This document shows positions 1 through 9,902 of a stretch of 64,000 nt of DNA, one piece after another. The position numbers were made by a program, and so were the translations under genes. The stretch's first letter is position 1; the number at the start of each line of letters is the position of its first letter. The DNA comes from Halomonas sp. HL-93. Lineage in GTDB: Bacteria > Pseudomonadota > Gammaproteobacteria > Pseudomonadales > Halomonadaceae. Where the stretch lies: contig NZ_LT593974.1 in NCBI RefSeq assembly GCF_900086985.1, positions 3,720,001 through 3,784,000 of the forward strand, in the 5' to 3' direction. The notes beneath the pieces were generated by a model. That model searched no databases, was not told the DNA's origin, and was given only the letters and a program-made list of their open reading frames with translations.

Positions 1-3000
1 GAAATAATCCCTTTGACAATCGCGGCGTCGCTGTCGCTATGGCTCAACTCGTGAATAAAGCTGCGGTCGATTTTTACCGTGCTGATCGGCAAGTGCTTTA
101 AGTAGCTAAGGCTTGAAAAGCCGGTGCCAAAATCGTCGATGGAGATCCCGATATCCATATCGCGCAACGCATGCAAGGTGTCGATCGTGGCCTCGGTATT
201 CTCCATGAGAATGCCTTCGGTGAGCTCCAGCGCCAGCTGCTGAGAGGGCAAGCCGGTGGTCAGTAATGTCTGGCGCAGCGTGGTCAGAAAACTTGATCGC
301 TGAAACTGCAAGGGCGATACATTAACGGCCACCGCTAGATTTCCGCGGCCTTGTTGCGACAGGCTTTGCATATCGCGGCAGGCACGATCAAACACCCATT
401 CGCTGATCGGTATAATCTGCCCGGTGGCTTCCGCCAGCGGAATAAAACGCGCCGGCGAGATAAAGCCCTTAGTCGGATGCGGCCAGCGCAGCAAAGCCTC
501 TACGCCGATCAGCCGACCATGGCGGTTAAGCAGCGGCTGATAATACAGCTCAAACTCATGACGCTCGATAGCCTCTTGCAGCTCGTTGCGCAATATCAAG
601 CGCTCGCTGGCGCTATCGTTAAACGCCGCTGTGAACCATTGGTAGGCATTGCGCCCCTGCTGTTTGGCTTTATACATCGCCATATCCGCTTGCTGAATCA
701 GCGTTTTCGGCTCTGATAAAGCGTCCTGGCTGATGGCGATTCCCACGCTCGCGGTCAAGTATAGCTCTTGCCCCTCGATACAGTACGGAAGTGACAGAGC
801 CGCCAGCAGTCCTTCGGCCACATTCACCACTTCGGTTGCGTCGTTGACGCAGGGGTGCAGAATGACGAACTCGTCGCCGCCCAAGCGAGCGACTAGGTGC
901 TGCTTGCCCACCGCGCCGAGTAATCGCTGAGCGACTTCTTCCAGCACTCTGTCACCAACGGCGTGACCCAGATTGTCGTTGATCGGCTTGAAGTCATCCA
1001 GATCGACAAACAACACAGCGACCTCATGATGCTGATGCCTTGCCGTTGCAAAGGCGTCGCTTAGCGTGTCTTCAAAACACGAGCGATTGGGCAGCCGCGT
1101 TAAGTCATCGTGCGTCGCGTGATAAGCCAGCCGTGCCTCGAAGGCCTTATGTTTGGTGATATCGTGCTGAACGCCCACGAAATGGGTCAGTTGCCCATCT
1201 GGGTTGCGTACCGGGGCGATGTAAAGATCATTCCAGAACAGGCTGCCGTCTTTGCGGTAATTGCGCAGCGTCACGTGAACATCGCGCTGCTCGCTTAACT
1301 GCTGACGGATTTTCTCAACGATATCTGGGTCAGTGCCCTCGCCCTGCAGGAAACGGCAGTTGCGGCCTATTATTTCCGCCTGCTCATAGCCTGTCATGAT
1401 GGTAAAGGCCTGATTGGCATAGACAATCGGCAAGCCAGGCTGCGTGGCATCGGCAATCACCACACCGTTAACGCTTGCTTCTACGCTGCGCTCAAGGGTA
1501 CGCAGTCGAGACTCTTGCTTACGTTTATCGGTAACCTCCTGGGCAATCCCATAAAGACCCTGAATTTCGCCGTCGATGACGATAGGTAGATTGATCAAGT
1601 CCATGATGTGCGGCTCACCGGCGCGGTCACGGATAACTAGCTCATACCGGATAATGTCGCCCTGCATCACCGATTGATAACGCTGATTAACTGCCTCGAT
1701 ATCGGATTCATAAATAAAAAGGTGGAAGTGACTACCCACAATCTCGTCAACGGAATAGCCGCTAATCGACGCGCAAGTGGCGTTCGCGCTGACAAAATGC
1801 CCCTGCTCATCAAGCGAAAAGACCGCATCAGGATGGTGGGTGAACAACGAGCGGTAACGCTGCTCGCTTTCCTCAAGCGAGCGCCGCACCTGGAAACGTT
1901 CGACCGCCAGAGACATCAGGCCGGCCGCTTTCTCGGTCAGTAGAGCGTCACGTTCGTTGGGAACCCGTGGCTGGCCGTAATAGGTGGCGAATGTGCCCAG
2001 CAACTGGCCATTGCTGCCTATCACCGGGATTGACCAGCACGCGGCCAGACCGGCCCTTCGGGTAACATCGTGGTACCCCTTCCAGCGTGAATCGCTTTGG
2101 ATAGACTCGCAAATCACTTGGCAACGTTGATAGGCCGCCGTGCCACACGCCCCGATGGCCGGGCCAATCCCCACCTGCTGAATTGCCTCTCGGAACGCCG
2201 TGGGCAGGCGTGATCCCGTCGCCAGAGTTAAGTGTGTCTTGGCGTTATTCGCCAGCATGATCGAACACAGCGCGCCGGGCAGCTGGCGCTCAAGCAGCCG
2301 GCAAAGGTTTTCTAGGATATCCTCCAGGGGCGCCTGCTGGGCGATCATGCGCTGGATGTGCTGCTGGTCTTCAAGGTTTTGACGCGCCTCCGCCAGTTCT
2401 TTCGCCCGGGCGATACTGGCACCCACTAAGCCAATGCAAAACGCTAATAAGCCGCTTAGCATCAGCCCCACCATGGCGACCACCACGGGTGCAAAACCGG
2501 CCAGATACCAGTTGTAATGACTGCCCGATAACGCCTCAAGACGCAGGCTAACACCCCCGGGCAGACCCGCATTGCGCTTCGCCAAAACCCGTCCTGGGTG
2601 TATCTCTCGCTCGGTATGTGCGCCAGGCGGCTGCAGCATCAGCAGAGGGGTTCCGCTGCGGCTTATGTTAGCCTGAAAGGGCCCCAGTTCAAGGCGCAAG
2701 TCGTAGTCGAGCAGCACGGCCAAGTCGAGGCTCGCCACAAGCCGTTGATCGCGCTGGGCGAGCGGCATCGCCACAAACGCAAGGCTCGGCATGTAAGGGT
2801 CAGAGATCACCACCCAGGGCCGTTCAAAGGGCACCGATAACCACTCCGGCACCGACGGCTTGTCGAGCTGCTGCCGGAGCCACGCTTCGCTTCTGGGTGT
2901 GCGGGAATGGAACCAGATAGGGCTCAAGCGCTCATCGACCAGGGCAATCGCCTGCAGGCTGGGGGTATCACGCAGATAGCTTTCCCCGTCCAGGGTCAGC

Positions 3001-3803
3001 AGCTCACGATCGAAGCCGTCCGGTGCGGCGTCGATGCGTTCGGCCATGCGCTGCAACAGTTGCAGTCGAGAATTGACCGCCTTTTCGGCGTTCAACTGCA
3101 CATTGTCCAGCAGGTAGCTGGCCTGCTGCTGCGTATCGTTGAACTGCTGCAGGCTGAGTAACCCCCAGGCCGCCGCGCTGGCGGCCACCCCGGCCAAACA
3201 CGCAAGCGCGGTCGTGCGGGTCAGGTTGAGCGGCCCGGGGGAGCGTCGTAGGCAAGACGCCACCATGGCGGTTCCCAACAACAGCGTGAACACCACCACC
3301 GCCACCGGGGACGACGCAAACATCGGGTGGTCCAGCTCGACCCCCACCCACAGCCTGACCAGCAGCAGCCCGCCAAATAGCCATTGCCCAAGCCCGCTGA
3401 ACAGCCAAAAGAGTCGACGCCTAGCGGTAGACTGACCGCACCACAATGCCAGTCCCACCGCCAGCAGCATCAGTGCGCCAATACTGGTCATTCGCTCCTG
3501 ACCGGTTAGCCATGAGGAGCTTGCCGTGGGTGAAAGCAGGTTGTGGCCAAGGGTATACAACGATAGCCCTACTAACGCCAACGCGCACAGCCAGCGCGTG
3601 CGCCGCCAGCCTTGCAGGATAGCCAGTACACCTACGCTCGCCAGGCAGGTGGCGAGCGCCGCATCGGGCACCAGCGAGACAGCAAACAGCGAGTGGGATT
3701 CGGACAAGCCAAAGAGGCTGCCGACCAAGCCCATTAGCAGCAGCGTAGCGACGGTCATTAACAGCAGTGTGTCTAACGCAAGGTCGCGCGCATTGATTGG
3801 CAC
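1..3803 (-). CDS. Multidomain membrane GGDEF/EAL signalling protein (3' end beyond window)
   Basis: This is an open minus-strand frame of about 1,267 residues that runs off the left edge inside the EAL domain. The first ~220 residues hold several hydrophobic membrane segments, and a second membrane segment sits near residues 440-460. A GAF-like region (about 485-625) and two PAS/PAC units (about 635-880) follow. The GGDEF domain has an intact GGDEF motif (bases 867-881, residue ~975). The EAL domain begins with an intact EALLRW (bases 489-500, residue ~1102), followed by DDFGTG and the KIDRSF segment. It probably makes and/or degrades cyclic di-GMP in response to a membrane or cytoplasmic signal; both active-site signatures look intact, so the net activity is unknown. 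The GTG start at 3803 has a strong purine-rich SD about 8 bases upstream. An in-frame ATG at 3833 is the alternative start, with a weaker SD. Confidence 0.9.
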   Translation of the reverse strand, partial: MPINARDLALDTLLLMTVATLLLMGLVGSLFGLSESHSLFAVSLVPDAALATCLASVGVLAILQGWRRTRWLCALALVGLSLYTLGHNLLSPTASSSWLTGQERMTSIGALMLLAVGLALWCGQSTARRRLFWLFSGLGQWLFGGLLLVRLWVGVELDHPMFASSPVAVVVFTLLLGTAMVASCLRRSPGPLNLTRTTALACLAGVAASAAAWGLLSLQQFNDTQQQASYLLDNVQLNAEKAVNSRLQLLQRMAERIDAAPDGFDRELLTLDGESYLRDTPSLQAIALVDERLSPIWFHSRTPRSEAWLRQQLDKPSVPEWLSVPFERPWVVISDPYMPSLAFVAMPLAQRDQRLVASLDLAVLLDYDLRLELGPFQANISRSGTPLLMLQPPGAHTEREIHPGRVLAKRNAGLPGGVSLRLEALSGSHYNWYLAGFAPVVVAMVGLMLSGLLAFCIGLVGASIARAKELAEARQNLEDQQHIQRMIAQQAPLEDILENLCRLLERQLPGALCSIMLANNAKTHLTLATGSRLPTAFREAIQQVGIGPAIGACGTAAYQRCQVICESIQSDSRWKGYHDVTRRAGLAACWSIPVIGSNGQLLGTFATYYGQPRVPNERDALLTEKAAGLMSLAVERFQVRRSLEESEQRYRSLFTHHPDAVFSLDEQGHFVSANATCASISGYSVDEIVGSHFHLFIYESDIEAVNQRYQSVMQGDIIRYELVIRDRAGEPHIMDLINLPIVIDGEIQGLYGIAQEVTDKRKQESRLRTLERSVEASVNGVVIADATQPGLPIVYANQAFTIMTGYEQAEIIGRNCRFLQGEGTDPDIVEKIRQQLSEQRDVHVTLRNYRKDGSLFWNDLYIAPVRNPDGQLTHFVGVQHDITKHKAFEARLAYHATHDDLTRLPNRSCFEDTLSDAFATARHQHHEVAVLFVDLDDFKPINDNLGHAVGDRVLEEVAQRLLGAVGKQHLVARLGGDEFVILHPCVNDATEVVNVAEGLLAALSLPYCIEGQELYLTASVGIAISQDALSEPKTLIQQADMAMYKAKQQGRNAYQWFTAAFNDSASERLILRNELQEAIERHEFELYYQPLLNRHGRLIGVEALLRWPHPTKGFISPARFIPLAEATGQIIPISEWVFDRACRDMQSLSQQGRGNLAVAVNVSPLQFQRSSFLTTLRQTLLTTGLPSQQLALELTEGILMENTEATIDTLHALRDMDIGISIDDFGTGFSSLSYLKHLPISTVKIDRSFIHELSHSDSDAAIVKGII

Positions 3804-4083
3804 GGTAACGTCCTCTTCCTGCTTTATTGTCATCAATCTCTAACGGGTAACCGCCAACGCATCGGTTATCGGTGGAGGACGGCCATTCAGTTAATTCCTC
3901 TCTCAAATGCCGTGCCAACGCCGAGTTCCCAACCATCCGCGCTTCCACGTCACGCCTGGCGCGCCCATTGCATTTCCTCATCTTGCTTAGCGCCATTTCA
4001 TCTACTGGCAACATATCGATAATGGGTGGCTTCGACCATCTTGTTTATTGGCAGGTATCCCAGGGACGACCGTCCTGTTAGTG

Positions 4084-4578
4084 CTAATGGTCTTTTACGT
4101 CATTCAACTTCTGCATCGCCTGTTCCAGCTCCGCCAGCGCTTGTGCCCTCTCTTCAGCGGCTTTCTCCGCTGCCTGACGAGCATGAATCAGTTCGCTTTC
4201 CAGACGGTTCTTACGTTTTATCGGCAGCAGCGAGATTTGCGTGAGGCGCTCGTCATCAACGATTAGTCTTACAGCGCAACACAGCACTGGAATATCCTCA
4301 TGGCGGGATGAACGCAGAACTAAATGTACTTCATCAACGCGTCCCATAGTGGCCATGCGAAACGCAAACAGCCCCAGGTAAACGGCACGCGAGGCAGGGT
4401 CAAAAAGAGTGCTGGCCGGATGGCCTATAAATTCGGAGGCAGGTTGCCCCATCCATTCGGCTAACTGGGTATTACAGGCGTAGATAAGCCCCTGGGCATC
4501 GACCACTAGCTGACCGGTGGGCGAGTGTTCCCACCAGCTTTCGCGCGCGGTTAAGCCTGGTGGGTTAGTAGCGGGCAT
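4084..4578 (-). CDS. Orphan PAS-domain protein with C-terminal coiled coil
   Basis: A 164-residue protein. Residues ~12-120 look like a single PAS sensor domain (the GQLVVDAQGLIYACN segment and the WMGQPASEFIG segment are typical). The C-terminal ~40 residues are a charged, Ala/Glu/Gln-rich heptad-like helix suited to coiled-coil dimerisation. There is no kinase, GGDEF or methyl-accepting output domain, so it may be a stand-alone sensor or a partner of another signalling protein. It lies on the same strand as the large GGDEF/EAL gene, about 280 bases upstream of it, so co-function is possible but not shown. The assignment is by pattern only; the ligand is unknown. Confidence 0.75.
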   Translation of the reverse strand: MPATNPPGLTARESWWEHSPTGQLVVDAQGLIYACNTQLAEWMGQPASEFIGHPASTLFDPASRAVYLGLFAFRMATMGRVDEVHLVLRSSRHEDIPVLCCAVRLIVDDERLTQISLLPIKRKNRLESELIHARQAAEKAAEERAQALAELEQAMQKLNDVKDH

Positions 4579-5017
4579 AAATCAACACGGCTCATTGAGG
4601 TGCCTTAATTATTGGATGAGTAACAACAGCAATATTACCCAGTGTGCGACCCAGAAGCTCTGGGTGGGTCAATGGCGGGAATGCCCCGGAGCAACGTCGG
4701 GGCATTGTGATGCCCGTGCTGCGTAACGTTAAATCGCTCAATGATGGTCGATGATGTTCCCATTTGGCACCTCTTGAGGCACTAAGTCAGTTGTTTTAAT
4801 TAAATATAATGAGAAGCCAGCCATACTAAAGAATGGCGGCACTAAGCCGCGCTAGGTAACAGCCTACGCTATACAGGCCGTTGCGTCTCGACGCTTATTG
4901 CGGTTTTGTTTCGAGTTACACGACAAGTTCGGTATAGTGGTCTTGCAACATCATCAGACAGTCGGAGTACGAATCACGATCGATCATTCTTTCCAAATTG
5001 CAGTGGAGGTTCTCCCT
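4579..5017. other. Intergenic region with two hairpins, no gene seen
   Basis: No convincing coding frame. Two short hairpins are visible: CCCAGA/TCTGGG around 4651-4665 and a perfect 9-bp stem AATGCCCCG / CGGGGCATT (4680-4688 with 4698-4706) with no T-run after it. An AT-rich stretch (about 4796-4812) could hold promoter elements for either flanking gene. Confidence 0.5.
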
Positions 5018-5329
5018 ATGAAGGTCTACAAACCGGAATGGCAGTGCACGTTTAGCGTAAACGAAGGCGCGGAAGAATCAGCTAGCTGGAAAGAGAGAAT
5101 CGCGTGGCGTCTCAGGGGGTTCGCGGATCGGCTAGAAGGCGGCGGTCGCACGATAAAAATCGATTATCGCGTGACGCCAACGATTAGTTCGCATGAAGTT
5201 GATACCTGCTTAGGTAAAGGCTTTGAAGTGACCCAGCGCTTGCTGACGCAACTTGCGCAGCAGCAAGCCTGTGAAGATGTAATGCGCCATGCCAAGGCTG
5301 AGCTCTATGTAGAAGATCATCAGCACTGA
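5018..5329 (+). CDS. Conserved-looking hypothetical protein, 103 aa
   Basis: I do not recognise a family. The frame is open from 4898, but the ATG at 5018 is preferred because GGAGG sits at 5005-5009, 8 bases upstream. The product is soluble, 103 residues, with no signal peptide or membrane segment. It has a mixed alpha/beta look and no recognisable catalytic motif. It stands alone between the PAS gene and argE, which converges on it across a short hairpin. Coding status rests on the SD, codon usage and frame length. Confidence 0.7.
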   Translation: MKVYKPEWQCTFSVNEGAEESASWKERIAWRLRGFADRLEGGGRTIKIDYRVTPTISSHEVDTCLGKGFEVTQRLLTQLAQQQACEDVMRHAKAELYVEDHQH

Positions 5330-5343
5330 CAGGGTAACCATTG

Positions 5344-5370
5344 TCCCACCCGGCGCTATGCGGGGTGGGA
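5344..5370. terminator. GC-rich hairpin between convergent genes
   Basis: An 8-bp perfect stem TCCCACCC / GGGTGGGA (5344-5351 with 5363-5370) lies between the stop of the 103-aa gene and the stop of argE. No T-run follows on either strand, so it may be a weak bidirectional terminator or an mRNA 3'-end stabiliser. Confidence 0.5.
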
Positions 5371-5376
5371 CCCTCA

Positions 5377-6555
5377 TTACTCGCCATGACGTTCTGCGGG
5401 CTGTTCCAACGCAACGCTCATGTCAGTTAAAAACGCCAGACAATCCTCGAGCTGGCGGCGTTCAACATACTCATCCGGCTGATGCGCCTGGGCAATGCTG
5501 CCCGGCCCCAGGATCAGCGTCTGCAAACCCTGCCCCTGAAACTGCCCTGCCTCGGTCGCATAGGCCACCGCGTGGTCGCAGCACCCTGCCGGCAAATGGT
5601 CTTTGGCAAGGCGCAGCACCCGATCATTATCCCGATCTGCCAGCCCCGGCACCGTGACGTTCAACGGCTCGGTGGTCATCTCGACGGTCTTGCCCTTGGC
5701 CTTTAGTTCAGCGCATAGCTGCTTGCAAAAGGCATCAAAGCGGGCGTAGATCTCATCGAAAGTGTCGGTGGGCAAATGGCGGATCTCCCACTCGAACTGG
5801 CATTCCCTCGCCATGATGTTGATCGCGGTACCGCCCTTGATCTTGCCCACGTGCAGGCTGGTATGCGGCACGTTGAACGCTTCATCAACCCGGCCTTCCT
5901 CGACCAGCGCCGCCATGGTGTCTTCGATAAAGGTCACCAGCCGCGCGGCCACATGAATTGCCGATGTCCCCTGATTGACCTGACTGCTGTGGGCTTCGCG
6001 GCCAACCACCGTGGTGCGCAGGTTGGTGGCGCCCTTTTGCGCGACGACCGGCTGCATGCTGGTCGGCTCGCCGACAATCACGTGGGCCGTGGTGGAGTAA
6101 TGCGTGTAGAAGCGCTCGATCAGGCTCGGCGCCCCCACACAGCCGATTTCTTCATCGTAGGAAAACCCCAGATAAATCGGCTGCTTGAGCGGCGCCTTGA
6201 CCCATTCGGGCACGTTGGCCAGGACGCAGGCCAAAAAACCTTTCATGTCGCAGGTGCCGCGTCCATAAAGCCGCCCATCACCGCCATCGCGCAGGGTGAA
6301 AGGATCGCTCGACCACGGCTGCCCCGCCACCGGCACCACATCGGTGTGCCCCGATAGCATGACGCCGCCCGGCGCCTCGGGGCCGATGCGGGCGATCAGG
6401 TTGGCTTTTTGGCCACACGGACTCATCACCCGCTCGGCCTCGACCCCGTACGTCGCCAGATAGTCTTCCACGTAGCCGACCAACGCCAGGTTGGATTCAC
6501 TCGAGGTGGTATCAAACGCTACCAGCTTTGCTAACAGTCGCTCTGCGTCGCTCAT
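5377..6555 (-). CDS. argE: Acetylornithine deacetylase (M20 peptidase family)
   Basis: 392 residues, the usual length for ArgE. It hydrolyses N2-acetylornithine to ornithine and acetate in arginine biosynthesis, in the cytoplasm. Metal-ligand motifs of the M20 family are visible: SGHTDVVPV near residue 68, GRGTCDMKG (His/Asp ligands) near 98, and FSYDEEIGC near 130 with the catalytic Glu pair. The downstream dimerisation lobe and the final H-x-P-D-E-Y segment are present. It is a single gene, not embedded in an arg operon here. The start ATG at 6555 matches the family N-terminus. Other M20 amidohydrolases share these motifs, but the overall sequence fits ArgE best. Confidence 0.93.
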   Translation of the reverse strand: MSDAERLLAKLVAFDTTSSESNLALVGYVEDYLATYGVEAERVMSPCGQKANLIARIGPEAPGGVMLSGHTDVVPVAGQPWSSDPFTLRDGGDGRLYGRGTCDMKGFLACVLANVPEWVKAPLKQPIYLGFSYDEEIGCVGAPSLIERFYTHYSTTAHVIVGEPTSMQPVVAQKGATNLRTTVVGREAHSSQVNQGTSAIHVAARLVTFIEDTMAALVEEGRVDEAFNVPHTSLHVGKIKGGTAINIMARECQFEWEIRHLPTDTFDEIYARFDAFCKQLCAELKAKGKTVEMTTEPLNVTVPGLADRDNDRVLRLAKDHLPAGCCDHAVAYATEAGQFQGQGLQTLILGPGSIAQAHQPDEYVERRQLEDCLAFLTDMSVALEQPAERHGE

Positions 6556-6633
6556 CGCGCTCTTCCTGTGATTATTTAGCTTGTCCTCCAGCCTATCACC
6601 CTCGCCCTGAGCCGCCTACTCACCCTCTACTCA

Positions 6634-6677
6634 CCGTCATCAAGCGTTCATGTGGCGTTCACGCAAACGTCATCTAC
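6634..6677 (+). promoter_or_regulatory. Pho box array: four tandem 11-bp PhoB repeats
   Basis: Four direct units in 11-base register lie upstream of ugpB: CCGTCAT (6634), CGTTCAT (6645), CGTTCAC (6656) and ACGTCAT (6667), each followed by a 4-base spacer. PhoB binds tandem 11-bp units of the CTGTCAT type, and ugp is a classical Pho-regulon operon. Four units would accommodate two PhoB dimers. The downstream distance to the ATG at 6758 leaves room for a PhoB-dependent promoter. Confidence 0.85.
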
Positions 6678-6757
6678 ACTTTCTACAGTCAATGTGACCA
6701 AAAATTTCAACAATGCATTGCCCTGCCTGATTGCATTCAGGCCCACAAGGAGATGTC

Positions 6758-8084
6758 ATGCCACGCTTTACGCTGCAAAGCCTCGCCGTGGGTGTAAGCC
6801 ACTGCTAGCCTGAGTTTGTCTGCCAACGCCGCTACTGAAATTAGCTGGTGGCACGCGATGGGCGGCCAGCTCGGTGAAATTCTCGAAGAGATTACCGAGG
6901 ACTTTAACGAATCCCAGGACGAGTACCGCATTAACCCAAGCTATCGCGGTAACTACTCGGAAACCATGACGGGTGCCATCGCCGCATTCCGCGCCAACGA
7001 ACAACCGCATATTTTGCAGGTATTCGAAGTGGGTACCGGCACCATGATGAGCGCGGAAGGAGCTATCTACCCGGTTCACGAGTTGATGGAAGAGCATGGG
7101 CGTCCCTTCGACCGCGAAGCGTTCTTACCCGCCGTGGTCGGCTACTACACCGACACCAACGGCAACATGCTGTCGTTCCCGTTTAATTCCTCAACGCCCA
7201 TCATGTACTACAACCGTGAGGTGTTCGAGGAAGCAGGCCTAGACCCCGACCAGCCACCGGAAACCTGGCAGGAAATGGAAACGGCAGCGGAACAGATTCT
7301 TGAATCCGATGCGGCCGAGTGTGGGTTTACCACCTCCTGGCCAAGCTGGGTGATGCTTGAAAACTTCTCGGCCATGCACAACCTGCCGCTTGGCACCAAG
7401 GAAAACGGTTTTGGCGGGCTCGACACCGAGCTCAACTTCAACAATGAAACCGTCGCCCGCCACTGGGACAACCTTAAAACCTGGGAAGATGACAATATCT
7501 TCCGCTGGGGTGGACCAGGCGCTGGCGATGACGCCGAACCGCTGTTCTATTCCGGCGAGTGCGCCGTGTTCTTTGGCTCGTCATCCTCGCGTGCGGATGT
7601 AATGGCCAACGCCGAATTCGACGTCGGTTATGGTATGCAGCTTTACTACGATGATGTTGACGGCGCGCCACAGAACTCGATTATCGGCGGGGCCACCCTG
7701 TGGGCACTGCAAGGCCACAGCGATGAAGAATACGCCGCGATTGCCGCGTTCTTCGAATACCTCTCGCAGCCCGAGGTCCAGGCCGATTGGCACCAGCGCA
7801 CCGGGTATCTGCCGATTACCCAGGCCGCCTGGGACTTGAGCAAAGATGAGGGCTATTACGAGGAAAACCCCGGCAGCGATATTTCGCTTAAGCAGATGAC
7901 CCTCAACGAGCCCACGGAAAATTCCAAAGGCCTGCGCTTTGGCAACTTTGTGCAGATCCGTGACCGGGTATCAGAAGAGCTTGAAGCGGTACTATCCGGC
8001 GACAAAGATGGGCAAGAAGCTGTTGATGACGCCGTTCGCCGGGGTAACGATTTACTGCGCGACTTCGAGTCTTCCAACCAGTAA
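6758..8084 (+). CDS. ugpB: sn-Glycerol-3-phosphate ABC transporter, substrate-binding protein (apparent frameshift in signal peptide)
   Basis: The mature part matches UgpB along its whole length (ISWWHAMGGQLGE start, SFPFNSSTPIMYYN, HQRTGYLPIT, GNDLLRDFE end). It captures glycerol-3-phosphate or its diesters in the periplasm for UgpAEC. The natural start is ATG 6758, with AAGGAGA about 5 bases upstream. From that ATG the frame reaches a TAG after 16 codons. The rest is open only from a TTG at 6816 in another frame. Dropping one A at 6796/6797 joins the two frames into a textbook signal peptide (Arg near the start, hydrophobic core, SLSANA-A cleavage site). As read, the exported form cannot be made, so this is either a base-call error or a real inactivating mutation. 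It is the first gene of the ugpBAEC operon. Confidence 0.88.
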
Positions 8085-8097
8085 CGCCAACGCCAAC

Positions 8098-8128
8098 ATC
8101 GCCGCCTGCATAAACTGCGGGCGGCGAT
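8098..8128 (+). other. Intercistronic hairpin between ugpB and ugpA
   Basis: A perfect 9-bp stem ATCGCCGCC / GGCGGCGAT (8098-8106 with 8120-8128) follows the ugpB stop by 13 bases and precedes the ugpA ATG. It has no T-run. Hairpins in this place often stabilise the binding-protein mRNA and lower permease expression relative to it. Confidence 0.65.
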
Positions 8129-8151
8129 GCGTTGTTTGATGTGAGCTGCCC

Positions 8152-9036
8152 ATGCAAACCAAACGCATGACTTTTCCGGGCCATTGGTTGCCTTACGCCC
8201 TGCTCGCCCCTCAGGTCATTATCACGCTGATCTTTTTTATCTGGCCAGCGGGTCAAGCGCTTTATCAGTCGCTACTTCGCGAAGATGCCTTTGGCATCAA
8301 GACCACGTTTGTAGGCCTTGAAAATTTTGCCCGGCTGTTCCGCGATGGCGATTACCTTAATTCGCTCTCAGTGACCGCCGTCTTTGCGGTGGGCACCACG
8401 CTGATATCGATGGGGCTGGCGCTGCTGATGGCCACTACGGTCAACCGCATGATTCGCTCGCGAAGCACCTACACCACACTGCTGGTATGGCCCTATGCGA
8501 TCGCCCCCGCGATTGCCGGGGTGTTGTGGTGGTTTATCTTTAACCCCTCGATAGGCATCGTGCCCTACCTGCTGGATATGGTCGGCTACCGCTGGAACCA
8601 CCGCACGTCAGGCAACGACGCCATGATGCTGGTGATCTTCGCCGCCGCCTGGAAGCAAATTTCCTATAACTTCCTATTTTTCCTCGCCGGTCTGCAGTCC
8701 ATTCCGCAGTCGCTGATTGAAGCGGCAGCGATTGACGGGGCCAGTCCCTTGAAGCGTTTCTGGACCGTGGTATTCCCGCTGCTGTCGCCCACCACCTTCT
8801 TTTTACTGGTCGTGAACGTGGTCTACGCAATGTTCGATACGTTCGGCATTATTCACGCCACCACCGAAGGTGGCCCCTCTCAGGCCACCAATACGCTGGT
8901 CTATAAAGTATATGCCGATGGCTTCGTAGGTCTGAATCTGGGCTCATCCGCCGCTCAATCGGTGATCTTGATGGCCATTGTGGTCGTGCTGACCATTATC
9001 CAGTTCCGCTTTATTGAGCGGCGCGTCAACTACTGA
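8152..9036 (+). CDS. ugpA: sn-Glycerol-3-phosphate ABC transporter permease UgpA
   Basis: 294 residues, almost the same as E. coli UgpA. It has six predicted membrane segments, beginning [17 protein letters not shown]. The cytoplasmic EAA loop reads [20 protein letters not shown] (residues ~190-210) and contacts the ATPase UgpC. It pairs with UgpE to form the transmembrane channel. It is the second gene of ugpBAEC; ugpE follows after 22 bases. No defects are seen. Confidence 0.93.
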   Translation: MQTKRMTFPGHWLPYALLAPQVIITLIFFIWPAGQALYQSLLREDAFGIKTTFVGLENFARLFRDGDYLNSLSVTAVFAVGTTLISMGLALLMATTVNRMIRSRSTYTTLLVWPYAIAPAIAGVLWWFIFNPSIGIVPYLLDMVGYRWNHRTSGNDAMMLVIFAAAWKQISYNFLFFLAGLQSIPQSLIEAAAIDGASPLKRFWTVVFPLLSPTTFFLLVVNVVYAMFDTFGIIHATTEGGPSQATNTLVYKVYADGFVGLNLGSSAAQSVILMAIVVVLTIIQFRFIERRVNY

Positions 9037-9058
9037 GGCTGCCCTCTGGAGTATTGTG

Positions 9059-9901
9059 ATGGTAGAAAACCGCCCCTGGAGCAATTTCTTTGCCCATACG
9101 ATTCTGATTTTGGGGGTCGCCCTGGTGATGCTGCCGGTTTACATCGCCATCGTCGCCTCAACCCAGGAGCCCGGCGAATTTTTACGCGGCACCCTGCCGC
9201 TGCTGCCTGGCGGGAACGGCATCGATAACTACACCACTATGTGGCAAACCGGCATTTCCCGCGCCGGGGCGCCCGCAGCAGGCACCATGCTTCTCAACAG
9301 CGTGATCATGGCGCTGGCGATCACCATTGGTAAGCTATTTATTTCGATTTTATCGGCCTTTGCGATTGTCTATTTCCGCTTTCGATTTCGGGTGTTTTTC
9401 TTCTGGCTGATTTTCATCACCCTGATGCTGCCGGTTGAGGTACGCATTCTGCCCACCTACCAGGTGGTCGCCGATCTCGGCATGCTCAACAGCTTTGCCG
9501 GCCTATCCATCCCGCTGATCGCCTCGGCCACGGCTACGTTCCTATTTCGCCAGTTTTTCATGACCGTTCCCGAGGAAATGCTCGAAGCAGCGCGCGTGGA
9601 TGGCGCAGGCCCGCTGAAGTTCTTCAAGGATATTCTGTTGCCGCTGTCGACCACCAACATCGCTGCGCTGTTCGTCATCATGTTTATTTACGGCTGGAAC
9701 CAGTACCTGTGGCCGCTGCTGATCACCACTGACGCCGATTACTACACCATCGTCATGGGTATCCAGCGCATGACCGCCGAGGAGAATCCCCAATGGCACC
9801 TTATTATGGCGGCGGTGGTCATGGCGGCGTTACCACCAGTGTTAGTCATTCTATTTATGCAACGCCTGTTTGTGAAAGGCCTGACCGAGACGGAGAAATA
9901 A
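9059..9901 (+). CDS. ugpE: sn-Glycerol-3-phosphate ABC transporter permease UgpE
   Basis: 280 residues from ATG 9059, matching the ~281 of the family. The frame is open upstream to 9014, but that would add residues overlapping ugpA, and CTGGAG sits about 8 bases before 9059. It has six membrane segments and an EAA loop [20 protein letters not shown] (residues ~165-185). It is the partner of UgpA in the inner-membrane complex. ugpC starts one base after its stop, so the two are tightly coupled. Confidence 0.93.
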   Translation: MVENRPWSNFFAHTILILGVALVMLPVYIAIVASTQEPGEFLRGTLPLLPGGNGIDNYTTMWQTGISRAGAPAAGTMLLNSVIMALAITIGKLFISILSAFAIVYFRFRFRVFFFWLIFITLMLPVEVRILPTYQVVADLGMLNSFAGLSIPLIASATATFLFRQFFMTVPEEMLEAARVDGAGPLKFFKDILLPLSTTNIAALFVIMFIYGWNQYLWPLLITTDADYYTIVMGIQRMTAEENPQWHLIMAAVVMAALPPVLVILFMQRLFVKGLTETEK

Positions 9902-9902
9902 G

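Noticed and set aside
3421..4014. 197-aa minus-strand ORF
   Set aside because: It overlaps the N-terminal part of the GGDEF/EAL gene in another frame and has no protein-like features.
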